Shown in pieces: positions 41,115 to 50,824 of a stretch of 63,754 bases of DNA. Origin of the DNA: Roseimaritima sediminicola (lineage in GTDB: Bacteria > Planctomycetota > Planctomycetia > Pirellulales > Pirellulaceae); assembly GCF_009618275.1 (NCBI RefSeq), contig NZ_WIAD01000034.1, positions 1-63,754 of the forward strand, given 5' to 3'. The translations under genes were made by a program, and so were the position numbers. Each line of letters starts with the position of its first letter. Position 1 is the stretch's first letter. Below the pieces are notes generated by a model that saw nothing but the letters and a program-made list of their open reading frames with translations, searched no databases and had not been told where the DNA came from.

Positions 41115-42133
41115 GAGGCGGCTCCCGATTGCGTCATGCCGCGGCGGTCGGTCAACAACAGGAACAAAAAGAACGGGCAGCCCAGAATCGCGGTGACGAT
41201 GCCGACGGGCAGTTCCGCCGGCGCGATGATCGTTCGCGCCACGACGTCGGCCAGTACCAGCAGGCCCGCCCCCACCAGAACGCTCATCGGGATCAACACC
41301 GCATGCCGCGGGCCCACCAGAGCGCGGGCGATATGAGGCGAGATCAAACCGACGAATCCGATCACACCCGAGGCGGCCACCGCGGCCGCCGTCGCCATGC
41401 TGGCCGCGGCGATCACCAGCGAGCGAAAACGACGCAGGTCCAGCCCCAACGACTGCGACGCCGTATCGCCCAGCGTAAAAGCGTCCAGCGGCCGAGCCAG
41501 GGCGGCGATGCCCAGGATCCCCAGGCCACCAATCACGCCGACCATGAGTGCCGCCGGCCAGTGCGTGCTGGCCAACGAACCCATCAACCAGGACAGGATG
41601 ACGACGGCCTTCTGATCAAACAGAAACATCAAGGCGGAAACCACGGCGTTGACCATGCAACTGATCACCACGCCGGCCAGCAGCAACGAAATGGTCGACG
41701 TCGTCCGCGCCAGCGCGCCGATCACCAGCACCGTCATCACCACGGCAACCGAACCCAACATCGCCATCAACGTCGTCGCTCCCAGCGACCACAGCGTCGC
41801 CTGCCAACCGGCAACGATCACCACCGCCACGCCCAGCGCCGCACCGCTGGACGCACCGATCACGAAGGGTTCGGCCAGCGGATTTCGGAACAAGCCTTGG
41901 AAGCCCACGCCGGCGGCGGCCAGACAACCGCCCACCAAGGCACCGGCCAAGATCCGCGGCAGCCGCAGTTGCAGCAGGATGACGCGTTCGGTCGAATCGG
42001 CCGCCGATGGGTCGAACAGCGCGGCGATGGCGGTATGCGGTGATATCGCGGTCGCACCGCACAGCGAACTTGCGGCGGCGACCACGATCAACAGCCCGGC
42101 CGCGCCGGCGATCCGGATGACGGGTGATTTCAC
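41111..42133 (-). CDS. btuC: Corrinoid ABC transporter permease (BtuC/FecCD family)
   Basis: A 340-residue permease with about ten membrane helices and FecCD motifs: LRLPRILAGALVGGCLAAAG, GFQGLFRNPLAEPFVIGASSG split across the first third, and GFVGLISPHIAR near the C-terminus, where the coupling helix lies. The GTG at 42133 overlaps the btuF stop (GTGA); the longer frame to 42991 lies inside btuF and is rejected. It transports corrinoids across the inner membrane. Confidence 0.93.
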   Translation of the reverse strand: MKSPVIRIAGAAGLLIVVAAASSLCGATAISPHTAIAALFDPSAADSTERVILLQLRLPRILAGALVGGCLAAAGVGFQGLFRNPLAEPFVIGASSGAALGVAVVIVAGWQATLWSLGATTLMAMLGSVAVVMTVLVIGALARTTSTISLLLAGVVISCMVNAVVSALMFLFDQKAVVILSWLMGSLASTHWPAALMVGVIGGLGILGIAALARPLDAFTLGDTASQSLGLDLRRFRSLVIAAASMATAAAVAASGVIGFVGLISPHIARALVGPRHAVLIPMSVLVGAGLLVLADVVARTIIAPAELPVGIVTAILGCPFFLFLLLTDRRGMTQSGAAS

Positions 42134-43293
42134 CGAGCGTCTCCCCTGGTCGTGTTCGCCGCAGCGCCGAGCTGTTCGGCCGTCAGTTCCGGATAGGCCG
42201 CCAGGATGATTTCGGTCAGGGCGTCCAGCATCCGCGGGCCGCAGCGAGAAACTTCGTCGCCGCTGATCAAATAGATTCGCTCGTCCCGCACGGCCGGGAT
42301 GCGGTCCCAACCCGGACGCCGGGCGATCGAGGCGACGGCGACCGTTTCGAAGTGCGTGGTGGGAGCCAGGATCAGGTCCGGATTGCCGCGGAGCACCGTT
42401 TCGGAACTGATCCGTGGGTAGGCGATGTCGGTATCGTCGATGATGTTCTTCAGGCCGGCCGAACGCAGCATGTCGGCGATGAACGATTCGGGGCCCGCGC
42501 TCATCAGCGGTTCGTCCCAGACCTCGTAGAAGACGGTCAGCGGCGGCGACGGCTTCACCCGCTCGACGGCCTCGAGCAGGGCTTGATGTCGCGCCGTCAT
42601 GCGGTCGATCAAGGCTTCGGCCTGCTGCCGCCGATCGGTGATGCGGCCCAGCCAACGCGTCTGTTCGAACAGTTCTTCCAAGCTCTGCGGACCCACGGCC
42701 AGGGCACGGATGTTTAATCGATCCAGCGATTCGATCAGCGGTTGGTGGTAGTCCCATTTGCACAGCACCAGATCGGGTTTGGCCGCCACGATCGCTTCCC
42801 GGCTGACGCTTTCCAGCGTCCCGGCGCCGACGCGCGGGATCTCGAGCGCCTCCGGTGGGTAGTTGCAGTGCGTGGTGGCGCCGACGACGGCCGGTCCCAG
42901 GTCCAGGGCGAACAGCAGTTCGGTCATGGCCGGCGTCAGGCTGATGATCCGCCGAGCCGGCTCGGCCGCATCGACGCTGCGGTCGAGGCAATCGATGATC
43001 GGTTCGGAGCCCGCGAGCGACGCCGACGTTTGGGGCTGGGATGCTTGAGGCTGGCTGGACGGCGCGGGGGTGATCGCCGAAGCGGCCGCGGGCGGCGTTT
43101 CGGCTTCGGCCACATCCACTCCGCCCGGCGGTTCACAGCCGGCCGCCAACAGCAGCACGATCAGCACGCTGAGATTCCCCGGCCGGCGCCAGAACCACTG
43201 CACACCGGAGAGCCGGGGCGAAAGGCAGCGCCGGGGCTGCGTCTTCGGTGGCCTGCGATCGGCTGGAGGAGCGGCGTGTCGATAACGCGTCAT
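42130..43293 (-). CDS. btuF: Corrinoid-binding lipoprotein (BtuF-like)
   Basis: A 387-residue periplasmic binding protein. It has a basic N-terminus, hydrophobic stretch and lipobox LAAGC with C53, then an A/P/Q-rich linker (about 60-90) and a BtuF/FepB-type two-lobe domain (about 100-375) including RIISLTPAMTELLFAL and AAKPDLVLCKWD. It binds corrinoid for BtuCD. The ATG at 43293 overlaps the cobU stop, supporting the choice. The N-terminal 40 residues before the hydrophobic stretch are unusually long for a lipoprotein leader. Confidence 0.9.
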   Translation of the reverse strand: MTRYRHAAPPADRRPPKTQPRRCLSPRLSGVQWFWRRPGNLSVLIVLLLAAGCEPPGGVDVAEAETPPAAASAITPAPSSQPQASQPQTSASLAGSEPIIDCLDRSVDAAEPARRIISLTPAMTELLFALDLGPAVVGATTHCNYPPEALEIPRVGAGTLESVSREAIVAAKPDLVLCKWDYHQPLIESLDRLNIRALAVGPQSLEELFEQTRWLGRITDRRQQAEALIDRMTARHQALLEAVERVKPSPPLTVFYEVWDEPLMSAGPESFIADMLRSAGLKNIIDDTDIAYPRISSETVLRGNPDLILAPTTHFETVAVASIARRPGWDRIPAVRDERIYLISGDEVSRCGPRMLDALTEIILAAYPELTAEQLGAAANTTRGDAR

Positions 43294-44105
43294 GACTGCA
43301 CCTTGGAGGTTGTCGATTCGGAAGCGATCGCCGCGGCTTGCTCGACCGTCATGGCCAACTGCGTGGCCGGAATGGCCATCCCCGCGACCATCCAGTACGT
43401 CGCCTGGGCGGCGGCCGCCAGACGCTGGTTGGCCAGCCCCAGCAGGTCGCGGAAACTGCGGCCCAACGGATGTTCCGGCACGATGCCACAGCCGACTTCG
43501 CCCGAAACGACGATCAGATGACAAGCCGTTCGCCGCGCGACGGCCAACAACGCTTCGACCTCCGCCAGGACGGCTTGTTGGAGCTGGTCCGCGGTGGCGC
43601 CGGCGGACGCTTCGTCGCACAGCAGGTTGCTGACCAACAGCGTCAAGCAGTCCAGCAAAACGACGCGGGGCGTTTCGGTTTGCCGGGATGAGCTTGTTTG
43701 ACGCCGGGAGTCGGTATCACGGTGTTGCGATTCGGTCTCGCCGCGCAGCGATTCGGTATCACTGCGCAGCGATTCGGTAGCACTGCGCAGGGATTCGGTC
43801 TCACTGTGCAGGGAGGTCAGGTGGCGGAGCACGGCCGGGCCGACGTCCAGCGGTTGTTCCAGCGTCGACCAGGCGGCGGGGCGGTCCGCTTGATGACGCT
43901 TGATCCGCTGGCGCATTTCGTCGTCGCGGGCCTGGGCCGTGGCGACCATCAGCACGCGGTCCTCGCCCAGTTGCTGGGCTAGCGCCTGGCCAAAGCGGCT
44001 CTTGCCGCTGCGCACGCCACCGACGATCAACGTCACCGCGTGACGGTCGGCGGGAGCGGCAGACGTTGGTCCCGTGCCGGCCGCCGCGACCTCGATCTCC
44101 TTCAT
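43290..44105 (-). CDS. cobU: Adenosylcobinamide kinase/guanylyltransferase
   Basis: A 271-residue CobU/CobP enzyme (usually about 180) that phosphorylates adenosylcobinamide and attaches GMP. The P-loop GGVRSGKS is at 29-36, ATAQARDDEMRQRIKRHQADRP at 55-76 carries the guanylyltransferase region, and VVLLDCLTLLVSNLL lies at about 148-162. Extra length comes from a repeat insertion (about 98-136, ETESLRS units) and an N-terminal extension. The start overlaps the cobO stop (TGATG). Confidence 0.92.
   Translation of the reverse strand: MKEIEVAAAGTGPTSAAPADRHAVTLIVGGVRSGKSRFGQALAQQLGEDRVLMVATAQARDDEMRQRIKRHQADRPAAWSTLEQPLDVGPAVLRHLTSLHSETESLRSATESLRSDTESLRGETESQHRDTDSRRQTSSSRQTETPRVVLLDCLTLLVSNLLCDEASAGATADQLQQAVLAEVEALLAVARRTACHLIVVSGEVGCGIVPEHPLGRSFRDLLGLANQRLAAAAQATYWMVAGMAIPATQLAMTVEQAAAIASESTTSKVQS
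43698..43814. repeat. 21-bp tandem repeat within cobU
   Basis: Four or more degenerate 21-bp units (GCGCAGCGATTCGGTATCACT type) encode the ETESLRS-like heptads in frame. They sit in a loop between the guanylyl-site helix and the next strand. Confidence 0.75.
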
Positions 44106-44737
44106 CAGTATTCGACTCCGCGCTGCGGGCTGACGCCGTGGGCATAGGGGTGTTTGATGACTTTCATCTCCGAAACCAAATCGGCGATCTCGATCACTTG
44201 ATCGCTGGCGTTGCGGCCGGTCAGGACGACGTGCAGCATCGGACGCTTGTCCAGCAGCTCGTCGACGACCGTCGTGGCGGGGATGTAATCGTACTTGGTG
44301 GCGATATTAATTTCGTCCAGCACGACCAGGTCGATCGAGGGGTCGCGGATCAGTTCCACGGCTTTGTCCCAGGCCTTCATGGCAACGGCGATATCGCGCT
44401 GGCGATCCTGGGTCTTCCAGGTAAAGCCTTCGCCCAGGGTGTGCATCTGGATCGGCATCCCGGATTCGGCCAGTTGTGCGATCAGATGGCCTTCACCGGT
44501 CGGGATCGCTCCTTTGATGAACTGGACGATTCCCACCTTCATGCCCTGTCCGAGCGCCCGCATGGCCATCCCGAAGGCGGCCGTGGATTTGCCCTTGCCC
44601 GCTCCGGTGTGGACGATGATCAAGCCCTTTTCCTTGTCGGCTTTGGCCAACTGGCGATCTTTGATCTCGTTGATGCGCACCATGCGGCGGCGATGCTGTT
44701 CGTTGATGTCCTGCTGGTCGTTGATGTCCTCAGGCAT
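44105..44737 (-). CDS. cobO: Cob(I)yrinic acid a,c-diamide adenosyltransferase
   Basis: A 210-residue CobO/BtuR-type ATP:corrinoid adenosyltransferase. The P-loop HTGAGKGKST is at 43-52, GIVQFIKGA follows, and LVVLDEINIATKYDYI is the acidic motif. It adds the upper adenosyl ligand. The ATG at 44737 overlaps the cobQ stop by 8 bp; longer frames lie inside cobQ and are rejected. Confidence 0.95.
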   Translation of the reverse strand: MPEDINDQQDINEQHRRRMVRINEIKDRQLAKADKEKGLIIVHTGAGKGKSTAAFGMAMRALGQGMKVGIVQFIKGAIPTGEGHLIAQLAESGMPIQMHTLGEGFTWKTQDRQRDIAVAMKAWDKAVELIRDPSIDLVVLDEINIATKYDYIPATTVVDELLDKRPMLHVVLTGRNASDQVIEIADLVSEMKVIKHPYAHGVSPQRGVEY

Positions 44738-46319
44738 GTTGTGTTTCCGCGATAGGAGAGGGATTGTCGAGCATCTGTAGGACTTGGTCGATCGAGATGT
44801 GCTGGGCAAAGGCGTCGGCCAGACGGTCCAGGGATTGTTGCAGGTGGTCGTTGCTTGAGGACGCCGGTGTCGAGTTTGCGGCGCCGAGCCGGACCAGCCA
44901 GGCGCGACGAAAGGCATCGTTGTGAAACAGGCCGTGCAGGTAGCAGCCCCAGACGCGGCCTTCGCGGGCATAGCAGCCGTCGACCAGCGGCGCGGCACCG
45001 CGGTCGGCTGCGACGGGCGTTTCGGAACAGGACGTTTCGGGACAGGCTTCCAGCCAAGTCGCGGCGGTTGTGCTTTGGCCGCAGTGGATTTCGTAACCGC
45101 CGACCGTTTGGTTCTTTGTGCCCGGGGCGATCGCGTCGTCCAGGATCCGGAAGCGAGCTTGCCGCGTCAGCTTGGCCGGGCCGAACGTCGTGGTGATGTC
45201 CAGCAGTCCCAGGGCTTCGGCGTGGTCGATATTCGCTTCCAGTCGCAATGGGTTGTCGATCCGCCGGCCCAGCATCTGGTAACCGCCGCAGATCCCGACG
45301 ACGTGGGTGCCGGTCTGAGCCGCGTCCCGAATCGACTGGGCCAATCCACAGCGACGAAGCCAGTCCAGGTCGCCCAGGGTGTTCTTCGTGCCCGGCAGGA
45401 TCAGCACATCGGGGCGGCCGAGTTGGTCGGCGTGGCGAACGTAACGCAGGCGGACCGAGGGTTCACTGGCCAGCGGATCGAAATCGTCAAAGTTGGCGAT
45501 GTGCGGCAGGCGGACCACCGCGATGTCCAGCCGGTGGTCCGCAGAGTGCGCGGGGTCGTCACCGGACGGCAGAAGGTCTTTGCCGGCTGGCGTATCGAGC
45601 GCCACGGCGTCCTCTTCGGGCAACCGCAGCGCATCGATCCAGGGCAGCACGCCCAGGACCGGCACCCCGCCTCGCCGGCGGAGGATGTCGATGCCGGAAT
45701 CGAACAGCGACAGGTCGCCGCGAAACTTGTTGACGATCAAACCGCGGACCAGCTCGCGGTCCTCCGGCGGCAGCAACCACAGCGTACCGAGCAGTTGGGC
45801 GAACACGCCGCCGCGTTCGATGTCTCCGACCAGCAAGACGGCGGCGCGGCTGTAGCGAGCGACCGACATATTGACCATTTCGACATCCGCCAAATTTAAT
45901 TCTGCTGGACTGCCCGCCCCTTCGATGACCACGACGTCGACCTGCCGGCGGAGACGATCCAGGGCGGCGGTGACGTGAGGCCACAATTGCTCGCGGCGGG
46001 CGTAGTAGTCGGTCGCGTCAGATGTCTGGTGCGGACGGCCATCGACGATCACTTGGGACCGCGTGTCGCCTTCGGGTTTCAGCAGGATCGGGTTCATGTC
46101 CGCCTGTGGGGCGATGCCCGCGGCGATGGCCTGCAGGGCTTGCGAGCGACCGATTTCGGCGCCGTCGGCACACACCGCCGCGTTGTTGGACATGTTCTGG
46201 GCTTTGAACGGAGCGACGCGAAGGCCGGTTCGAGCCAAGCAGCGGCACAGCGCGGTCGTCAACAGGCTTTTACCTGCCGAGGAACTGGTGCCCATCACCA
46301 TCAGGGTCTTGGCTGTCAT
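44730..46319 (-). CDS. cobQ: Cobyric acid synthase
   Basis: A 529-residue amidotransferase: an N-terminal dethiobiotin-synthetase-like domain with GTSSSAGKS at 10-18 and KAQNMSNNA at 39-47, and a C-terminal glutaminase domain with nucleophile C344 in VGICGGYQMLG. It amidates four side chains of adenosylcobyrinic acid a,c-diamide. It lies 27 bp after the DUF1559 gene in the riboswitch-led transcript. Confidence 0.96.
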   Translation of the reverse strand: MTAKTLMVMGTSSSAGKSLLTTALCRCLARTGLRVAPFKAQNMSNNAAVCADGAEIGRSQALQAIAAGIAPQADMNPILLKPEGDTRSQVIVDGRPHQTSDATDYYARREQLWPHVTAALDRLRRQVDVVVIEGAGSPAELNLADVEMVNMSVARYSRAAVLLVGDIERGGVFAQLLGTLWLLPPEDRELVRGLIVNKFRGDLSLFDSGIDILRRRGGVPVLGVLPWIDALRLPEEDAVALDTPAGKDLLPSGDDPAHSADHRLDIAVVRLPHIANFDDFDPLASEPSVRLRYVRHADQLGRPDVLILPGTKNTLGDLDWLRRCGLAQSIRDAAQTGTHVVGICGGYQMLGRRIDNPLRLEANIDHAEALGLLDITTTFGPAKLTRQARFRILDDAIAPGTKNQTVGGYEIHCGQSTTAATWLEACPETSCSETPVAADRGAAPLVDGCYAREGRVWGCYLHGLFHNDAFRRAWLVRLGAANSTPASSSNDHLQQSLDRLADAFAQHISIDQVLQMLDNPSPIAETQHA

Positions 46320-46346
46320 GTTTCGCGTCCGGTCCGCAGGTGGTTG

Positions 46347-47441
46347 CTATTTGATGGAAACGACTTCGTGGCCATTGCGGCTGACCAACGCGGTCAATTG
46401 TTCGATGGGAATGGTTTCATTCAGAAAGCGAACCGAACCATCGGCCACCAGCATCATGCCACCGCCGGGATGAAACGCGTAGACCTCGTTGTCGTTGCTG
46501 CAGTTGACGCCGCAGAGACCCGGGCGGATCGCCGTGTTGCCGTCGCTCTGTGCGCCGTCGACGACGAAACCTTTGTTATGGCTGGCCCACACGCCCCCGG
46601 TGGGAAAGGGCCGCGTCACGCTGCTCGAACCGCTCCATGTCTTGGGCGAACCGTCGGCCACCTGCCGGCCCATCTGGTACAGGTTGGGGCGGCCCGCGCA
46701 TTCGACAACCAGGGCGGTATTCGACAGGCCATCGGTGATCTCAGCCAGCCGCACCGGAGTTCGTTTCAGCACGCCGCAGTTGCGCGGATCCGACAACTGG
46801 AAGGCCGGCGGCAACACCGCGTTTAACTGAGTGCCCACGCCGCCGACGTTGGCATAGTCGGTGACGGCGCCGGGGTAGAAGTCCCGCGGGGTCAGTGTGT
46901 AGGGAGCGGTGGGGCTGGGGTAATCGACCAGGACGGTCCACTCGAAGCCTTCGCGCTGCGGGGCCGAGGGGCACAGCAGCGTGGGCACGTTGGTTTTGAC
47001 CGCCGACTCGTTGACCGCGTCGTGCCAGTGGTAGTTGTCGTCGAAGGATTGGTACAAGCCGTTCTGTTCATAGAAAGGCAAGACGGCCGTGAACCAGCTG
47101 CCGCGGCGGACCGAGTAGTTCGCACCGGGGCCGGGGGCGGTCGATTGGGCCGGGAAGACGCCGAAGCTGGATTCGTAATTGTGCAGGGACAGCCCGATCT
47201 GTTTCAGATTGTTGCTGCACTGCATCCGCCGAGCGGCTTCGCGAGCGGCTTGGACCGCGGGCAGCAGCAGCCCAACAAGCACGCCGATGATGGCGATCAC
47301 GACCAACAGCTCGACCAGGGTGAACGCCGCCCGGCAGCCAGCGTAGCGGCCCGCCGAACGCGCCGGTGGGAACGAACGCCCTAGTGGGGACAGTGATTTT
47401 CCCTGCCGGGACGGGGAAATACAGGTGCGGAAGGGAGTCAT
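46347..47441 (-). CDS. DUF1559 protein with prepilin-type N-terminus, first gene of B12 operon
   Basis: A 364-residue planctomycete DUF1559 protein. A basic leader ends at A39, followed by FTLVELLVVIAIIGVLVGLLLP with the conserved glutamate at position 5 of the mature chain, then QAAREAARRMQCSNNLKQ, and the C-terminal FHPGGGMMLVADGSVRFL motif. Such proteins are numerous in planctomycetes and form pilin-like surface structures of unclear function. This copy is the first gene after a cobalamin riboswitch and only 27 bp before cobQ. The ATG at 47441 is chosen over an upstream start. Confidence 0.9.
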   Translation of the reverse strand: MTPFRTCISPSRQGKSLSPLGRSFPPARSAGRYAGCRAAFTLVELLVVIAIIGVLVGLLLPAVQAAREAARRMQCSNNLKQIGLSLHNYESSFGVFPAQSTAPGPGANYSVRRGSWFTAVLPFYEQNGLYQSFDDNYHWHDAVNESAVKTNVPTLLCPSAPQREGFEWTVLVDYPSPTAPYTLTPRDFYPGAVTDYANVGGVGTQLNAVLPPAFQLSDPRNCGVLKRTPVRLAEITDGLSNTALVVECAGRPNLYQMGRQVADGSPKTWSGSSSVTRPFPTGGVWASHNKGFVVDGAQSDGNTAIRPGLCGVNCSNDNEVYAFHPGGGMMLVADGSVRFLNETIPIEQLTALVSRNGHEVVSIK

Positions 47442-47612
47442 AGGAATTACCCATGCAGAAATCGCAGGACAAGGTACGTCACGATCGTTCTGCCGAACGA
47501 AGCACCCTGCAGCGAGACAACCGAAAACGGATTTCAACCGACCGTCGGCATTTCCGCTGACCGGCCGATTGCAATGACCGCTCTAACCCGAGAGAGCACG
47601 ATGTCATCTTGC

Positions 47613-47826
47613 GCGAGGTAGGTCTTCTGACTCACCACCCTTTTCCAACGCTCGATCGCCTTCTCGTCCACCTTCGTGGCGGACAATGGCACTTCCAAAG
47701 AAGGAGCGTTAGACGTGACGCGTCTTCGGCGTCACAAGCGGCATACAGCGGCCGGACCGTCCCGGATTTTCACCGGAGTTCCCTGTTCACGCATGGAAGG
47801 AAAACAACATGCGTCACCTGGCACGT
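47613..47826 (-). promoter_or_regulatory. Cobalamin (B12) riboswitch
   Basis: On the minus strand the segment carries the aptamer landmarks in order: AGGTGACGC at the 5' side of P1, CAGGGAACTCCGGTGAAAAT then CCGGGACGGTCCGGCCGCTGTATG (core), a variable hairpin, AAGTGCCATTGTCC, and the B12-box-like GTCAGAAGACCTACCTC closing P1. About 170 nt separates it from the DUF1559 start. It should switch off the operon when adenosylcobalamin is present. Confidence 0.92.
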
Positions 47827-47899
47827 GATTCAAAATAGCAGGGACCCGCAGCCGGTCAAGGCGAAAGCCAGGGATTGGCCTGCGTGGGCTGGCCACCGC

Positions 47900-50617
47900 C
47901 TACCCCGCTAGCAACCTTTCGACTCGCTGCAAGTGTTCGCGATAATCGGCGTCTTCCGGGAAGGACTGCAGCAATTCCTCGAGCAACTGGCGGGCTCGCA
48001 GCAGGTTGTCCAGCCCCGCCTCCAACTCCTCCGCCTCCATTTGTTGCTCGGCCAATGCGAGCCGCGTGACGGCCAGATCGCGGCGATACCGCGGAACGTC
48101 CGCCCCCTGCTGGAGCAAGTCCTCGAACAACTCGATCGCCGTACGCAAGCTGGCCCGTGCGGCGTCCTGACGGCCAGCATCTTCCCGCGCCTTGTCGCTG
48201 GAGGTTGGCTCTGCCGGCGCGGTGTTTGCCGGCGCGGTGTTTGCCGGCGCGGGTGTCTGCAGGGCGTGAGCCAGGTTCAGGTGCGTGGAGGCCAGGGCTG
48301 CGGAAAACTCCGGAACTTCCGGGTTGCGAATCACCAGGGCTTCGAGCGCGGTGATCGCGTGGCGATAGTGCTGGCGAGCGGCCGCGGGGTCGGGCACAGC
48401 CAACAGGCGGTCGGCCAGCAGGCGATGCGTCTCGGCCAGACGCTGCCGCGTTGCCGAGTCGCCGGGCAGGGCGACGAGAACCTCCGCGAACGCCTCGACG
48501 GCGGTGGCCAAGTGACGCTCGCCCGTTTCGCCGTCGCCGTCGCGAAGGGCGAAGACACCCAGGTTGTAGGCGCCCATCCCCAAGTCGCGACGCATCTTGA
48601 CGTGACCCGCCTCGCCGAGCCAGCGGCGGCGAACCTCCTGGGCTTGCTCGAGCAACCGATAGGCTTCGTCGTTGTTTCCCACGATGCGTGTTGTGATCGC
48701 CACGTTCATCAGGCTGTTGGCATACTTCCGCTGGACCTCCGCGTCCTCCGCGGCCGCGGCGGCCAGTTCGCGGCGAATCTGCAGCGCCTGGCCGAACGCC
48801 TCCGCGGCCCGGTCGTACTGTTGCAGTTGTTGTCGGGCTCGCCCGATCGCGTTGATGGTGTCGCTGAGCTCGAGTCGTCGCTGGGCGTCCTGCGGTTTGG
48901 CCTGCACCAGCAGCCGCTGCAGGTTGTAAGCCCGATCGTAGGCTTCCAGCGCCTGCTGGGGTGACTGCAGTTCGCCGGTGATCACGCCGATGCGAAACCA
49001 CGCCAACGCAACGTCGTGACGCAGGCCCGAATCGCGGCCGCGTTCGGTGAGGAACGTCTGGTAGTAATCCAGGGCTTGCTGGAGCAATTCCTGGCGCACC
49101 GGTCGCATTCCCGGCGCGTGCAGCAGGACCTCTTCGCTGACCTGCGTATAGAACTGGTCGACGGCACGGCGGGCGCTGCGAAAGTGCTTCTCGGCTGCGA
49201 CATAATTGTCTTGTGCGGCCCGCCGCGCGTCGGCTTCGCGCTGCCGCGACGCGCTGAGCAGGACCACCGACACGGCCAGGCACAGCAGGGCCACCACGGT
49301 GGCCGCCACGGCGCTGATGACCCAGGTGCGATGCCGCCGCATCCAACGCCCCAGCCGTATCGGCCACGGTTCTCGCCAGGCGCCGACCGGTTCATCGGCC
49401 AAGTAGTGCTGGAGATCGTCGGCCAACAACAGCGGTGAAGCGTAGCGATCGCGGGGGTCGCGAGCCATGGCCTTGCGACAGACGGCGTCGAGCGGACGAG
49501 GGACCGTGGAATCGACCGACCGGGGCGTGGGGAAATCGCCGCGGCGGATTCTCTCCAGCAGGGTCGTCAGGTCTCGATCGCCGAAGGGGGCCCGGCCGGT
49601 GAGCAACTGGTACAGCGTCGCGCCCAAACTGTAGACGTCACTTTCCGGCCCCATTTGTTCCAGGTGCCCGCTGGCCTGTTCCGGTGGCATGTAGGCCGGC
49701 GTTCCCAGCACGCTGCCCCACTCGGTGGCCGTACTACCGCCGGAACCGGAGCGCACTCGCACCACGCGTTCGTGCCGATGCAGGCGGCTTTCCGGACGGC
49801 CGCCGGAGCGAGCCAGGCCCCAGTCGACCACCAGGGTTTCGCCGTAGCGGCCCAGCATGATGTTGGCGGGTTTGAGATCGCGGTGCAGCACGCCTCGGCT
49901 GTGCGCGTATTCGACGGCGTTGCAGACGTCGATAAAGCAGTTCAGCAACCGCCGCAGTTCCAACCGCCGTTGTCCGGGCGTCTGCGGCGAATCGGCCGCA
50001 TGGAAGGCAGCGATCGCCGCTTGCAAGCTTTCGCCCTTGATGAAACGCATCGCATAGAAAGGGCGCCCATCGGCGTGGTGTCCCAATCCGTACACCGGCA
50101 CGATCCCCGGGTGTTCCAGTTGTCCGGTAATCTCGGCTTCGAGTAGGAACCGTTGGCGGCAAAGCGGATCGATCGCTTGGTCGGCTTGCAATTCCTTCAG
50201 CGCGATCTCGCGGGTCAGTTCGCGGTCTTCGGCCAGAAACACTTCGCCGATTCCGCCCCGCGCATGCGGCCGCAGGACGCGGTAGCGACCGCCGTGCACA
50301 CGGGGCCAGTCCGGTTCAAGGGCCGCGTCGGTGGTGGGCAGGATCGTGTGGTCGGAGGCGGCGTCATCGCCGGCCGGTGCGAGCGTGCTCTGCAGACTCG
50401 GCTCGCCGCCGGGGGCGGCTGTCTCCGAGACGCGCTGCGGGACCGGCCCGAGGCCGCATTCGGCGAAGACGGTTTCGATCCGCGTCGCCTCGCCGGGAAA
50501 GTCTCGCAGGTATTCGTCGGGACGCGGATTTTCGCCGTTGGCGAGGCGCCGCTGCAGTTCGGCTCGGAGCCGTTCGACGAACGGGTGGTGGCGGTCCGAA
50601 GCGTCAGGCAGCGTCAT
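47900..50617 (-). CDS. Transmembrane Ser/Thr protein kinase with TPR repeats
   Basis: A 905-residue Hanks-type kinase of the planctomycete Pkn kind. The kinase domain (about 112-390) has ARGGIGEVF (119-127), catalytic lysine K141, HRDLKPAN at 245-252, DWG at 265-267 replacing DFG, and GTPAYMPPEQAS. One transmembrane helix follows at about 435-457 (VISAVAATVVALLCLAV). The C-terminal half (about 480-900) is built of TPR-like helices and has a short PAPANTAPANTAPAE repeat. It is divergent from the gene at 50825; its signal and substrates are unknown. Confidence 0.93.
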   Translation of the reverse strand: MTLPDASDRHHPFVERLRAELQRRLANGENPRPDEYLRDFPGEATRIETVFAECGLGPVPQRVSETAAPGGEPSLQSTLAPAGDDAASDHTILPTTDAALEPDWPRVHGGRYRVLRPHARGGIGEVFLAEDRELTREIALKELQADQAIDPLCRQRFLLEAEITGQLEHPGIVPVYGLGHHADGRPFYAMRFIKGESLQAAIAAFHAADSPQTPGQRRLELRRLLNCFIDVCNAVEYAHSRGVLHRDLKPANIMLGRYGETLVVDWGLARSGGRPESRLHRHERVVRVRSGSGGSTATEWGSVLGTPAYMPPEQASGHLEQMGPESDVYSLGATLYQLLTGRAPFGDRDLTTLLERIRRGDFPTPRSVDSTVPRPLDAVCRKAMARDPRDRYASPLLLADDLQHYLADEPVGAWREPWPIRLGRWMRRHRTWVISAVAATVVALLCLAVSVVLLSASRQREADARRAAQDNYVAAEKHFRSARRAVDQFYTQVSEEVLLHAPGMRPVRQELLQQALDYYQTFLTERGRDSGLRHDVALAWFRIGVITGELQSPQQALEAYDRAYNLQRLLVQAKPQDAQRRLELSDTINAIGRARQQLQQYDRAAEAFGQALQIRRELAAAAAEDAEVQRKYANSLMNVAITTRIVGNNDEAYRLLEQAQEVRRRWLGEAGHVKMRRDLGMGAYNLGVFALRDGDGETGERHLATAVEAFAEVLVALPGDSATRQRLAETHRLLADRLLAVPDPAAARQHYRHAITALEALVIRNPEVPEFSAALASTHLNLAHALQTPAPANTAPANTAPAEPTSSDKAREDAGRQDAARASLRTAIELFEDLLQQGADVPRYRRDLAVTRLALAEQQMEAEELEAGLDNLLRARQLLEELLQSFPEDADYREHLQRVERLLAG

Positions 50618-50824
50618 GTTCGCACATCGATCTGGCGAGCGGATGAACCAGCGGCGGCGAGCCGATCAGCTCGGCCGGAGCGTTTATTGTAATTTGTTGC
50701 CGGCGCCGCTTTCCATTTGCGTCGGCGAATTTGCCGCTGGTCGACCGAAGCGATATGCTGGGAAGCCTTCTCGGGCTCGACCTTCACGTTCCCATCCTGT
50801 CTTCGATTCGACGATCGCTCCACC

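Noticed and set aside
47609-47911. Plus-strand 100-residue ORF
   Set aside because: It is antisense to the cobalamin riboswitch and has no protein features.
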